From Paracoccus zhejiangensis (GTDB lineage: Bacteria; Pseudomonadota; Alphaproteobacteria; Rhodobacterales; Rhodobacteraceae), in assembly GCF_002847445.1 (NCBI RefSeq), contig NZ_CP025430.1, positions 3,902,501 through 3,966,500 on the forward strand: a stretch of DNA of 64,000 nucleotides, given 5' to 3'. A program made the translations under genes and the position numbers. A model generated the notes under the pieces. It did no database searches and was not told the origin of the DNA. It saw only the letters and a list, made by a program, of their open reading frames with translations. Below, piece after piece: positions 17,234 to 26,029 of this stretch (the stretch's first letter is position 1; each line of letters begins with the position of its first letter).

Positions 17234-18262
17234 CTAGCGCGCGCCCCAGGTGTCGCTGAGCCGGTAGCCACCGGGCCAGGGATCGGTCGGGTCCAGCATG
17301 TGCTGGTGAATCCCGGTGACCCAGCCGCGGCCGCTGATCTCGGGCAGGATCGCCGGAACTTCGCCCAGGATGGTTTCCCCGACGATCCGACCGGTGAAGG
17401 TCGAGCCGATCAGCGACACCTGCGTCAGCGTCTCGCCCATCCCCATCTGCCCGCGGGCGGCGAGCAGTGCCATGCGTGCCGACAGCGCCGTGCCAGTTGG
17501 CGAGCGATCGATCTTTCCGGGCTGGATCGCCACGGCGGATCGCATCCGCAGGCCCTCGGCATCGCGCTCCAGCGGGCCGGCAAACTGGCAGAACGAGATG
17601 TGCCGCCAGTCGGGATTGGTCGGGTGATCGAAACCCAGTGCCTGGGTCGCGGCATTGGTGATCCGCGTACCGAGCCGTGCCAGGTCATGCGCCTCGTCGG
17701 GTGTCAGGGCAAAGCCAAGCGCCGCCGCATCGACCATGACGAAGCTGTCGCCGCCAAAAGCCGTGTCCACGGTCAGCGTTCCCAGCCCCTCGACCTCGAG
17801 CAGCTGATCCAGCTTCTGCGCGAAGCTGGGCAGGTTCTGCACATGGATCCGCCGGGCCTTGCCGCCCGAGCATTCGGCGCGGACGCGCACCAGCCCTCCC
17901 GGTGCCTCGAGGGTAAACTCGGTCACCGGCTCGACCATCGGCAGGATGCCACCGTCCAGCAGCACGGTCGACACGCAGATCGAGTTCGAGCCGGACATGG
18001 GTGGGGTGTCCTCGGGCTCCATGATGATGAAGGCCGCCGCCGCCTCGGGATGCTTGGGGGGCACCAGCAGGTTCACATGGCGGAACACCCCGCCGCGCGG
18101 CTCGTTCAGGACGAAGTTGCGCAGGGTCTGGTCGCGCGCGATGAAGCGCGACTGATCCCACAGGGTCTCGCCGGGTGGCGGGGCGACGCCGCCCACGATC
18201 ACGTCGCCGACCTCGCCTTCGGCATGGGCCGAGATCACGTGAACGGTCTTTGTGCTCTGCAT
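17234..18262 (-). CDS. Proline racemase-family enzyme with Ser/Thr in place of both catalytic Cys
   Basis: A 342-residue member of the proline racemase superfamily, which holds proline racemase, 4-hydroxyproline 2-epimerase (Cys/Cys) and trans-3-hydroxyproline dehydratase (Cys/Thr). Here the first catalytic position is Ser 90 ([14 protein letters not shown], normally M-C-G-H) and the second is Thr 256 ([11 protein letters not shown], normally S-P-C-G-T-G). A two-base proton transfer by Cys is therefore impossible. A dehydratase-like or other one-base reaction on a proline-type substrate is more likely. It reads toward the oxygenase/reductase genes and is in line with the flavoprotein and enolase-family genes upstream. 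The family is clear; the reaction is open. Confidence 0.85.
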   Translation of the reverse strand: MQSTKTVHVISAHAEGEVGDVIVGGVAPPPGETLWDQSRFIARDQTLRNFVLNEPRGGVFRHVNLLVPPKHPEAAAAFIIMEPEDTPPMSGSNSICVSTVLLDGGILPMVEPVTEFTLEAPGGLVRVRAECSGGKARRIHVQNLPSFAQKLDQLLEVEGLGTLTVDTAFGGDSFVMVDAAALGFALTPDEAHDLARLGTRITNAATQALGFDHPTNPDWRHISFCQFAGPLERDAEGLRMRSAVAIQPGKIDRSPTGTALSARMALLAARGQMGMGETLTQVSLIGSTFTGRIVGETILGEVPAILPEISGRGWVTGIHQHMLDPTDPWPGGYRLSDTWGAR

Positions 18263-18305
18263 GGAGCTACTCCTCTTTCAATCCGAACCTTTCGACGCAG
18301 GGGTG

Positions 18306-20345
18306 TCAGAGGTCCTTCATCAGCCGCAGGGCGTCATAGATGGCGGCATGGGTGTTGCGCGGCGAGACCGCGTCACCGATGCGGAACAGCTGAAAGCTGC
18401 CGGACGGATTGCGGGCCAGCGCCTGTGGGCGGCCGGACAGCAGCGCATCGTGATCGACCTCGCCGCCATTGGTCGAATGCGGCTTCAGCGCATGGTAGAG
18501 ATCGTCCAGCGGAACGGTTGCGTGGTTGACGACGATCTGGTCAAAGCTGCGCTCGGTCCGGTAGTCGCTGTAATCGGTGCCGATGCCGGCGATCAGCCGG
18601 TTGCCGTCCTTGCGCACCGTCTTCAGCCGGTAGGTGACGGTAAAGCGCGTCTCCTTGTCCTGCAGCGCGCGCATGTAGGGGACGAGGTTCATGCCCATGA
18701 CCTCGGGCGCGAAGCTGCGGTCCGGGGTCATGATCTCGACCTGTCCACCCTTCTCGGCGATCATCTCGGCGGCCTGCAGCCCGGCGTGATCGCCCGCATC
18801 GTCAAAGACCAGCACGTCACTGCCGCAATCGACATCGCCCGACAGGATGTCCCAGGCCGAGACCACATGGCTCTCGCCGCTTTCAAGACAATCGGTGTCG
18901 GCCAGACCGCCGGTGGCGACGATGACCAGATCGGGTTTAGCCTCCAGAACATCCTCGGGTTCCACAAAGTGATTGAACTGAAGGGTGACACCCTTCGCCT
19001 CGCATTGGGCCATGCGCCAGTCGATGATCGAGATCATCTCGCGCCGCCGGGGCGAGCGTGCCGTCAGCCGCAATTGCCCGCCGGGCTGCGCCGCCGCCTC
19101 GTGAAGGCTGACGCAGTGGCCGCGTTCGGCGGCCACGCGCGCGGCCTCAAGCCCCGCCGGGCCAGCGCCGATGATCATCACCGATTTCGGCTGATCGGCC
19201 GGCGGGATGCGATGGGGCATCGACAACTCGCGCCCCGAGGCGGCGTTGTGGATGCACAAAGCCTCGCCGCCCTGATAGATCCGGTCGAGGCAATAGGTGG
19301 CGCCGACGCAGGGGCGGATGTCATCCTCGCGACCCTCGGCGATCTTCCGCACGATATGGGGATCGGCCAGATGCGCGCGGGTCATGCCGACCAGATCCAG
19401 GAGGCCCGCCGCAACCGCGTGGCGCGCGGTTGCCACATCGGGGATGCGGGCGGCGTGGATGGTGGGCATTCCCAGCTCGGCGCGGACGCGGCCGGCGAAA
19501 TCCAGATGCGGCGCGGCGCGCATGCCCTGGACCGGGATGACATCGGTCAGCGCTGCATCGGTATGGATGCGCCCGCGGATGACCGAGATATAGTCGATCA
19601 GCCCTGCGTCGCGCAGCCGTCGCGCGATCTCCAGCCCGTCGTCGGCGGTCACGCCGCCGGCCTCGGCCTCGTCCACCGCCATGCGGATACCGAGGACGAA
19701 ATCCGGGCCGACCGCCTTTCGCATCGCGCCCAGCACCTCGGCGCCAAGCCGCATCCGGCTGTCCAGCGTCTGCGGGCCGTATTCGCCCTCGAGCTGGTTG
19801 GTCAGCGGCGACCAGAGCTGGTCGATCAGGTGGCCATAGGCCTCGAGCTCGATCCCGTCCATGCCGCCCTCTTTCATCCGTGCGGCGGCCGAGGCGAAAT
19901 CATCGACGATCCTGGCGAAGTCCCAGTCTTCGGCCAGCTTAGGGAAAGCCCGGTGGGCGGGTTCCTGCAGCCGGGTCGAGCTGAGCGAGGGCAGCCAGTC
20001 ACCCTTGTTCCAGCCGGTGCGGCGGCCAAGATGGGTCAGCTGGATCATGACCTTGGTGTCATGCTCGTGCAACGCGTCGGTCAGGTCACGGATCCAGGGC
20101 ACCACCTCGTCGCGATAGGCGAGGATGTTGTTGAAGGCGGGCGGGCTGTCGCGCGACACGATGGCCGATCCCGCCGTCATCGCCATGGCAACCCCGCCCT
20201 TGGCCCGCTCGAGGTGATAGGCGCGGTAGCGTTCCTTGGGCAGGCCGTCCTCGCAATAGGCCGGTTCGTGCGGGGTGGTGACGATGCGGTTCTTCAGCAC
20301 CAGGGACTTCAGCTGAAAGGGCTGCAGCAGGGGGTCTTTGCTCAT
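18306..20345 (-). CDS. TMADH/DgcA-like flavin oxidoreductase (N-methyl demethylase)
   Basis: A 679-residue protein. An N-terminal FMN TIM barrel (IQLTHLGRRT, His 105) is followed by an iron-sulfur region and a C-terminal FAD/NAD-like half (VMIIGAGPAGLEAARVAAERG). The layout is that of trimethylamine and dimethylamine dehydrogenases and of the DgcA, StcD and HpbA demethylases. The cluster ligands read C346-V-G-A349-T-Y-C352 and Cys 364, so the second Cys of the canonical C-x2-C-x2-C-x12-C is Ala. The start at 20345 is preceded by GAAGG. In this cluster it would remove a methyl group from the tertiary N-methyl amine left by the Rieske oxygenase. Confidence 0.88.
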   Translation of the reverse strand: MSKDPLLQPFQLKSLVLKNRIVTTPHEPAYCEDGLPKERYRAYHLERAKGGVAMAMTAGSAIVSRDSPPAFNNILAYRDEVVPWIRDLTDALHEHDTKVMIQLTHLGRRTGWNKGDWLPSLSSTRLQEPAHRAFPKLAEDWDFARIVDDFASAAARMKEGGMDGIELEAYGHLIDQLWSPLTNQLEGEYGPQTLDSRMRLGAEVLGAMRKAVGPDFVLGIRMAVDEAEAGGVTADDGLEIARRLRDAGLIDYISVIRGRIHTDAALTDVIPVQGMRAAPHLDFAGRVRAELGMPTIHAARIPDVATARHAVAAGLLDLVGMTRAHLADPHIVRKIAEGREDDIRPCVGATYCLDRIYQGGEALCIHNAASGRELSMPHRIPPADQPKSVMIIGAGPAGLEAARVAAERGHCVSLHEAAAQPGGQLRLTARSPRRREMISIIDWRMAQCEAKGVTLQFNHFVEPEDVLEAKPDLVIVATGGLADTDCLESGESHVVSAWDILSGDVDCGSDVLVFDDAGDHAGLQAAEMIAEKGGQVEIMTPDRSFAPEVMGMNLVPYMRALQDKETRFTVTYRLKTVRKDGNRLIAGIGTDYSDYRTERSFDQIVVNHATVPLDDLYHALKPHSTNGGEVDHDALLSGRPQALARNPSGSFQLFRIGDAVSPRNTHAAIYDALRLMKDL

Positions 20346-20371
20346 GGCAGTGGAACCTTCGGAGTGTCGGG

Positions 20372-21556
20372 TCAATGCAGGGGCAGGCGGCGATAGCGAC
20401 CGGGGGAGGCGGGATCGTTGAAATGACCCATCGGGCCATGGGTCTGGAAATGTTCGGCCCAGTACCGCAGCGCGTCGCGGTCCAGCGTCACGCCGAGGCC
20501 CGGACCCTCGGGCACCGCGACGGTGTCATCGACCTGCCGGAAGGGGCCGTTCTCGATCACGTCGCCGATCTGCCAGCGGAACAGCGATTGCGAGGCCTCG
20601 GTGATATGGGGTGTCGCGGCCGAGACATGCAGATAGGCGGCGGTCATGATCCCGAGGTCATTGGAATAGCACCAGAAACCCTTGCCCATGGCCTCGCAGG
20701 CGGCGATGAATTTCAGCGTCCGCCCGATCCCGCCGAGCGCGGCGAAGTTGCAGACGAAATAGTCGGGAGCCCCCAGCGCGCAGGCGCGGCGCAGGTCGGG
20801 GATATGGGTCGAGAAGGGGATGATGCTGTGCCGGCGCAGCTCGGCCATCTCTTCGAAGGTCGCGACGGGGTCTTCGTAATTGCGGATGTTGAAGGGCTCG
20901 AGTTCCCGCAGCAGCCACCTGGCGCTGGTCAGCGAATATTGCATGTTGCTGTCCAGCCGGATCTGGGCCGAGGGTCCAAGCGCCTCGCGCAGCATCGCCA
21001 CGGTGCGGATCTCCAGCTGCGGATCGCCCTGGATCAACTTGCCCTCGAAGATCGTCGATCCATGGTCGTCGCGCATCCGCAGGCAGTAATCCCGGATCGC
21101 CTCGGGTGTCATCTCGCCGCCGGCACCGTTCTGGGCGGGGCGGAACGAGAAATATTCCGAGAACGCGATCCGCTTGCGGACCGCGCCGCCCAGAAGCTGG
21201 TAGAGCGGCAGGCCAAGTGCCTTGCCGCGAATGTCCCAGAGCGCAAGCTCGACCGCGCCGAAGGCCACGCTGACGGCGTTCTCTCCGGTATTTGCTGTGA
21301 TCTGCCAGGGCGGCACGCAGCGCGATTCGCAATCGGCAAGGTCGATGGGATCGGCGCCGATCAGGGCCGGGGCGATCTCGCGCTCGACCACCTCGCCGAA
21401 ATGCCACCAGGGCGCTTCGCCAAGGCCCACCAGTCCCTCGTCGGTTTCGACCTCGATGATGGATTTCGAGGCACCGGGGTAAAGGCCGCCGGTCCACCAG
21501 AAGGGGGCGTCCAGCGGCAGGTTGACATGGGTCACGCGGATATTGGTGATCTTCAT
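20372..21556 (-). CDS. Enolase-superfamily enzyme, glucarate dehydratase-like branch with altered active site
   Basis: A 394-residue enolase-superfamily protein. The start at 21556 has a strong GGAGGA. Metal ligands are visible as Asp 202 (IRLDSNMQYS) and Glu 228 (NYEDPVATFEEM), with the third in the STHIPDL block (250-255). Compared from memory with glucarate dehydratase, the K-x-K pair becomes Glu 171 and Lys 173 (FEGKLIQGD), and the His of the His-Asp dyad becomes Tyr 298 (WCYSNDLGI). It is therefore neither a normal glucarate dehydratase nor the known hydroxyproline-betaine epimerase HpbD, which has a K-x-K. A role on a betaine or imino acid in this cluster is inferred from context. Confidence 0.8.
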   Translation of the reverse strand: MKITNIRVTHVNLPLDAPFWWTGGLYPGASKSIIEVETDEGLVGLGEAPWWHFGEVVEREIAPALIGADPIDLADCESRCVPPWQITANTGENAVSVAFGAVELALWDIRGKALGLPLYQLLGGAVRKRIAFSEYFSFRPAQNGAGGEMTPEAIRDYCLRMRDDHGSTIFEGKLIQGDPQLEIRTVAMLREALGPSAQIRLDSNMQYSLTSARWLLRELEPFNIRNYEDPVATFEEMAELRRHSIIPFSTHIPDLRRACALGAPDYFVCNFAALGGIGRTLKFIAACEAMGKGFWCYSNDLGIMTAAYLHVSAATPHITEASQSLFRWQIGDVIENGPFRQVDDTVAVPEGPGLGVTLDRDALRYWAEHFQTHGPMGHFNDPASPGRYRRLPLH

Positions 21557-21587
21557 GGCCGCCGTCCTCCCCGGAAAAGGCTCCAAT

Positions 21588-21601
21588 TGACACTAGTGTC
21601 A
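21588..21601. promoter_or_regulatory. Perfect 14-bp palindrome, candidate TetR operator
   Basis: TGACACTAGTGTCA is a perfect palindrome in the gap between the divergent enolase-family gene and the TetR gene. TetR-family proteins bind such sites next to their own gene. A second dyad lies 18 bases away. Confidence 0.6.
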
Positions 21602-21618
21602 GCTACAAGAACGACGAT

Positions 21619-21633
21619 GTCAATTGATTTGAC
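21619..21633. promoter_or_regulatory. Second dyad GTCAA-N5-TTGAC, candidate TetR operator or promoter
   Basis: The arms GTCAA and TTGAC share the TGAC/GTCA core of the perfect palindrome at 21588-21601. It lies 25 bases before the TetR start codon. Two similar operators in a divergent gap are typical of local autoregulation. Confidence 0.45.
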
Positions 21634-21657
21634 AATAGCGTGATGTTCGGGCAATAG

Positions 21658-22305
21658 ATGTCAATGAACATCATCCAGACCAGCGCGAATCTGACCGGCG
21701 AGCCTGACGGGGCAAGACCGTGGCTGGATGCGGCCTACCAGGTCCTGATCACCCAGGGCGTGGACAAGATCCGGATCGCCGCGCTGGCCGAGATGGTTGA
21801 GAGCACCCGCACCGCCTTCTATTGGCACTTCGCCGCGCGCGAGGCCCTGCTGGACGGGCTGCTGGAGCGCTGGAAGGCCAAGAATACCGACAATTTCGTG
21901 CGGCAGGTCGAGGGCTATGCCGAGACCATCAACGAGGCGGTCTTCAACATGTTCGACTGCTGGCTGAATGCCGATCTGTTCGATGCCCCCTTCGATCTTG
22001 CGGTCAGGAACTGGGCCAAGAACGACCCGGCGCTGACTGGCACGCTGGCCGATGCCGACGGCCAGCGGATCGACGCGCTGATCCGCATGTTCAAACGGTT
22101 CGGCTATGACGACAAAAGCGCGCTGGTCCGTTCGCACACGGCCTATTTCACCCAGGTCGGCTATATTTCGATGATGATCGTCGACGATCCCGGGGTGCGG
22201 ATCGACCGGATGCCCGATTACGTCGAGGTCTATACCGGTATTGCCCCCAGCCCGAACGAGATTGCCCGCTTTCGCGGCCGCCATGCCCACCTGCTGAAAG
22301 GCTGA
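21658..22305 (+). CDS. TetR-family transcriptional regulator
   Basis: A 215-residue repressor. The N-terminal helix-turn-helix is seen as WLDAAYQVLITQGVDKIRI, AALAEMVESTRTAFYWHF and REALLDGLLERW (about residues 21-70). The rest is a helical ligand-binding domain with no recognised subfamily. It is divergent from the catabolic genes and 55 bases upstream of the BCCT carrier, so it probably represses both sides until the betaine or a metabolite binds. No good Shine-Dalgarno precedes the ATG at 21658. Confidence 0.88.
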   Translation: MSMNIIQTSANLTGEPDGARPWLDAAYQVLITQGVDKIRIAALAEMVESTRTAFYWHFAAREALLDGLLERWKAKNTDNFVRQVEGYAETINEAVFNMFDCWLNADLFDAPFDLAVRNWAKNDPALTGTLADADGQRIDALIRMFKRFGYDDKSALVRSHTAYFTQVGYISMMIVDDPGVRIDRMPDYVEVYTGIAPSPNEIARFRGRHAHLLKG

Positions 22306-22359
22306 TCCGACGGCTGCCGCCCTTACATCGACAAATGACTTTCAAAGGAGAACGTGAAT

Positions 22360-24003
22360 ATGAAGAATATTCGGCCGCCCTTTACGGATGTCGAGATTGC
22401 CACCCAGCCTGACGGATTTTACGAGGGCCAGTCCCTTCCCATCGCCCTCGTCTCGAAGATCGGGATCTCGCTTCTGGTGGTCTGGGCCCTGCTTTTCCCG
22501 CTGAACGCGAACCTGATGCTGTCCGAGGTAAATACCGGGCTGCTGAACATCTTCAACGCCTTCTACGTGCTGTCGGTCGGGCTGTTCGCCTGGTTCCTGC
22601 TGGTCCTTGCCGTCATTCCCTGGACCGGGCGGCGGCGGCTTGGTCGCGGGGACGAGGCACCCGAGTTCTCCACCTTCTCCTGGTTCGCGATGATGTTTGG
22701 CGCGGGTCTTGGTGTCGGGCTTATGGTCTATGCGACCGCCGAGCCGATGGGCCTCTGGGGCTCGAACCCCGAGATCCTGCGCGGCAATGTCGAGCCGAAC
22801 ACCGTCGCGGCGATCGAGACCGCCTATCGCTACAGCTTTATGCATTACGGCTTCCACGCCTGGTCAATCTATGTCGTCACCGGGCTTGCCCTTGCCTATT
22901 ACAGCTATACGCGGGACATGCCGCTGACCATTCGCTCGGCCCTGACCCCGATCTTCGGACGGGCGCTGAACGGGCCGCTGGGGCATGTCGTGGACATCCT
23001 TGGGGTCGTCGCCACCATTCTTGGCGTCGCGGTGACCATCGGTTTCGGTGTCAGCCAACTGGTCGAGGGGGCCTATTCGATCCTCGGCATCGAGTGGCTG
23101 CTGCAACCCGGGGAAGATGGCGGCGCGCCGGTGCCTTCATCCGTCGGGCTGATCCTCGCGCTGGTGCTGGTCATGGGCATGTCCATCGCCTCGGCTGTCT
23201 CGGGTGTGGGCCGTGGGGTGAAATACCTGTCGAACATCAACCTGGTGCTGTCCTGTGTCCTGCTTGTGGTCTTCGCGATCTTCGGGTCGTTCCTCTTCGC
23301 GATGACCACCTATGGCCGGGCGATGGTCGATTACCTGCTGCATTTCCCCGCCCTGTCCTTCGAGGCCTATTCGACCGACAGCGAGCTGGGCAAATGGCAA
23401 TCGGGATGGACGACCTTCTACTGGGCCTGGTGGATCGCCTTCTCGCCCTTTGTCGGCCTGTTCCTCGCCCGGATTTCCAAGGGGCGGACGATCCGCGAAT
23501 TCATCCTTGGCGCGGTCATCGCCCCGGCGCTGGTCTGCTTCCTGTGGTTCACACTGCTGGGCGGCACGGCCATCGATCTCGAGCTGCAGGGCGTTGCCAA
23601 TGGCGCCATCGTCAATGCCTCGCTGACCAACAAGCTGTTCGTCACGCTGCAGATGATGCTGCCCGAGGGGCTGTACCAGGCGGTGGCGGTCATGTCGGTG
23701 GTGCTGATCCTGACCTTCCTCGTCACCTCGGCCGATTCCGGCATCCTGGTGATGAACACGATCATGGCCGGCGGCGCGGTGGATACCGGCATCCGCCACC
23801 GGATCATCTGGGGCGTACTGCTGACGCTGGTGATCGCGGCGCTGGTCCTGGCCGGGGGCGGGGGCCTTGGCGCGTTGCAGAACGCGATGATCATCGGCGC
23901 GCTGCCCTTTGCCTTCGTGATGATCGGCATGTGCCTGTCGCTGGCGAAGGCGCTGTACCGGGATTACCTGCGCGATCGTTACGGCGCGGCGCAGCGCGCC
24001 TGA
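22360..24003 (+). CDS. BCCT-family betaine/carnitine/choline transporter
   Basis: A 547-residue, 12-span secondary transporter. The family signature is intact: FGAGLGVGLMVYATAEPMGLWGSNP spans the Gly-rich fourth-helix region, FSTFSWFAMMFGAGLG precedes it, and the tryptophan-rich quaternary-amine box is in TTFYWAWWIAFSPFVGLFLARISKGRT. BCCT carriers import quaternary ammonium compounds with Na+ or H+, which strongly supports a betaine substrate for the whole cluster. AAGGAG precedes both a GTG at 22354 and the ATG at 22360; the ATG has the better spacing. Confidence 0.93.
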   Translation: MKNIRPPFTDVEIATQPDGFYEGQSLPIALVSKIGISLLVVWALLFPLNANLMLSEVNTGLLNIFNAFYVLSVGLFAWFLLVLAVIPWTGRRRLGRGDEAPEFSTFSWFAMMFGAGLGVGLMVYATAEPMGLWGSNPEILRGNVEPNTVAAIETAYRYSFMHYGFHAWSIYVVTGLALAYYSYTRDMPLTIRSALTPIFGRALNGPLGHVVDILGVVATILGVAVTIGFGVSQLVEGAYSILGIEWLLQPGEDGGAPVPSSVGLILALVLVMGMSIASAVSGVGRGVKYLSNINLVLSCVLLVVFAIFGSFLFAMTTYGRAMVDYLLHFPALSFEAYSTDSELGKWQSGWTTFYWAWWIAFSPFVGLFLARISKGRTIREFILGAVIAPALVCFLWFTLLGGTAIDLELQGVANGAIVNASLTNKLFVTLQMMLPEGLYQAVAVMSVVLILTFLVTSADSGILVMNTIMAGGAVDTGIRHRIIWGVLLTLVIAALVLAGGGGLGALQNAMIIGALPFAFVMIGMCLSLAKALYRDYLRDRYGAAQRA

Positions 24004-24037
24004 CCCGGGATCTTCGCTGGCGGATTTCCGCCGGTCG

Positions 24038-24065
24038 ACCGGAGCGCCTCGTGCGCCCCGGTTTT
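24038..24065 (+). terminator. Rho-independent-type terminator after the BCCT gene
   Basis: The arms ACCGGAGCGC and GCGCCCCGGT (one A-C mismatch) surround a CTCGT loop and are followed by TTT within 35 bases of the BCCT stop. Confidence 0.6.
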
Positions 24066-24134
24066 CCGCGTTCCGCGACGACCGGCCGAGGCATATAGTC
24101 CCGCGCCAACGAGAACCATAATATCGAGGCAGTG

Positions 24135-24614
24135 ATGTTGTCCCTCATGCGCGTGCTGGCCATCGCCGGCGTGACCGTCCTTTCGGCCTGTGGCGGCGGG
24201 CAGGACCGCAATTACCTCGCCGATCCCTCGGTGACGCAGGCGGGGCTCTATCCGAACGAAACGCCCGAGCTGCGCGCCAGCATCAACCGCTGGTCCAAGC
24301 ATTACGGCGTGCCGGTGGAACTGGTCCATCGGGTGATCCTGCGCGAATCCGACCATCGCCCCGGCGCGCGCAACGGCCCCTATTACGGGCTGATGCAGAT
24401 CCTGCCGCAGACCGCGCGGACCATGGGCTACCAGGGCCCGGCCGAGGGGCTGCTGAACGGCGACACCAATCTGCAATACGCGGTGAAATACCTGCGCGGG
24501 GCCTACCTGGTCGCGCAGGGTGATCATGACGAGGCCGTGGGCTGGTATGCGCGCGGCTATTACTACGAGGCCAAGCGCATGGGCCTGTTGGAGGAGACCG
24601 GGCTGCGGTCCTGA
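24135..24614 (+). CDS. Lytic transglycosylase SLT-domain lipoprotein
   Basis: A 159-residue exported lipoprotein. The signal ends in a lipobox (VTVLSAC, Cys at about residue 20). The mature part is a single goose-lysozyme-like SLT domain with the catalytic Glu in VILRESDHRPGARN, followed by YYGLMQILPQTARTMG and AVKYLRGAY. It would cleave peptidoglycan glycan strands with 1,6-anhydro formation. It is much shorter than Slt70 and close to EmtA/MltE-sized enzymes. The ATG at 24135 is chosen over an adjacent GTG. Confidence 0.9.
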   Translation: MLSLMRVLAIAGVTVLSACGGGQDRNYLADPSVTQAGLYPNETPELRASINRWSKHYGVPVELVHRVILRESDHRPGARNGPYYGLMQILPQTARTMGYQGPAEGLLNGDTNLQYAVKYLRGAYLVAQGDHDEAVGWYARGYYYEAKRMGLLEETGLRS

Positions 24615-24685
24615 TCGCCCCTGCCTGAACCTGCGGGCCAGCGCCGCCTTTGGCGCTGACCCGTTCTTCGGTGATCTGCAGCCCG

Positions 24686-25906
24686 TCAGACGCCCGCGCC
24701 CGGGGGTGCCTTCGCCAGACCTTCACCGCGATCCGCGACATCCACGCCAGCCGCGAAAGCGCCGCTATCCGTGGCCGAGCGCAGCCGCGCCTTGACGCCG
24801 TCGCTGGTCAGGGGCACCGGCAGTCCGGCCTGCGCCTGCCACCAGAGCGCGGTCAGGCCCGCGACATGCGGGCAGGCCATCGAGGTGCCGTTCAACGCGA
24901 CCGTGCCACCGCCGACCTTGGCCGAGATGACGTTGACGCCCGGGGCCGAGAGGATCGGGTTGGTGTTCGAGAAATTGGCGACCGTCAGCCCCTGCGCCCC
25001 CTCGGCCAGCGCGCCGACCGAGATCACGTCGAAGGCGGCGGCGGGGACCGAGACGCTGACCTCGAAGTTTGCGCTGATCTGGCGTTCGGATTCGTTGCCG
25101 GCCGCGGCAACGACCACGGTGCCGCCATCGAACTGTGCCATCGCCCGGAACATGTCCATGATGGCATCGAAAGCGCGCAGGTTGCCGCGATAGGCCTCGA
25201 GCGCGACCGATCCCGCCAGCTCCGCCGGCCAGCCCTGGTCGATCAGCCGCTTGATGAGTCCCGGGAAGTCGAAGCCGAGCGACATCGAGATGACCTTCGC
25301 GCCGCCGGCCTGCGCCCATTTCATCCCCTCGAACAGCATTTCCGAACCACCGCTGCCATCGTCACCCAGAACCTTGCCGATCATCGCCTCGGTGATCCCG
25401 GGCGCGACGCCGATGCGCAGCCCGCCCACATCGCGCCCGAATATGGTGCCGGCGCAATGGGTGCCGTGCCGGTTGCCATCGGGGGCGCTGTCGGGGCCGC
25501 CGGTGAAGTTCTTCATCTGCAGGTTGACGCCGGCAAAGGCCACATGGGTCGGGTCGATGCCGGTATCCAGCACCGCGACCTTCACCCCGGCCCCGTCGAA
25601 GGCCGAGACATCCGCGCCAACCGCCTTCACGCCCCAGGTAACGCTGCCGCCACCCGCCGCCGCCGCCGATTCGGTGGGGGTGATCAGCTGGATCGGCATG
25701 GACTGGGTGATCGCCCGGACCGAGGGATCGCGTCGCAGGTCGTTCATGTCGTCCTTCGACAGGTCCTCGACCTCGATCGACGGCTTGGGCGGAACCCCGT
25801 TGGTCGCGCCCATGACCGGCCCCCGGTCGAGCGTGTCGAAACCGCGACTGCCGGTGGCCATGCGCAGGCCGAAATTGTCATCGCGCACTATGATCGACTT
25901 GGTCAT
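24686..25906 (-). CDS. S8 subtilisin-like serine protease without a signal peptide
   Basis: A 406-residue protease. The catalytic triad is Asp in [12 protein letters not shown], His in [10 protein letters not shown] and Ser in [12 protein letters not shown]. Residues about 45-75 ([20 protein letters not shown] then MPIQLI) look like a short inhibitor-I9 propeptide remnant. The ATG at 25906 follows GGAGAG; a longer in-frame start at 25963 has no such site. Neither start gives a hydrophobic signal peptide, so the enzyme is probably cytoplasmic or exported by a non-Sec route. An A/T-rich promoter region with a Fur-like sequence precedes it. Confidence 0.9.
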   Translation of the reverse strand: MTKSIIVRDDNFGLRMATGSRGFDTLDRGPVMGATNGVPPKPSIEVEDLSKDDMNDLRRDPSVRAITQSMPIQLITPTESAAAAGGGSVTWGVKAVGADVSAFDGAGVKVAVLDTGIDPTHVAFAGVNLQMKNFTGGPDSAPDGNRHGTHCAGTIFGRDVGGLRIGVAPGITEAMIGKVLGDDGSGGSEMLFEGMKWAQAGGAKVISMSLGFDFPGLIKRLIDQGWPAELAGSVALEAYRGNLRAFDAIMDMFRAMAQFDGGTVVVAAAGNESERQISANFEVSVSVPAAAFDVISVGALAEGAQGLTVANFSNTNPILSAPGVNVISAKVGGGTVALNGTSMACPHVAGLTALWWQAQAGLPVPLTSDGVKARLRSATDSGAFAAGVDVADRGEGLAKAPPGAGV

Positions 25907-25960
25907 GAGTTCTCTCCAGATAACTCGAAATCGGCGGGTGATTCCGCCATTTTGGCGCGT

Positions 25961-26029
25961 CATTATTATTATTGATAATCATTTTAATTTTCAATTGGAT
26001 TATCATTATTCAAATATTATATATTTTGA
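25961..26029. promoter_or_regulatory. A/T-rich tract with Fur-like sequence upstream of the protease
   Basis: About 70 bases of strongly A/T-rich sequence in an otherwise very GC-rich region. ATTATTGATAATCATTTTA (25968-25986) matches the classical 19-bp Fur box at 14 positions including the central GATAATCATT, and a partial second core, ATTATCATTATT, follows at 25999-26010. It lies 60-80 bases upstream of the protease start. Confidence 0.45.

Noticed and set aside
20372..21556. Assignment of the enolase-family gene as HpbD (hydroxyproline-betaine 2-epimerase)
   Set aside because: The K-x-K motif expected for HpbD is absent (E-G-K here), and the overall pattern is of the glucarate dehydratase branch.
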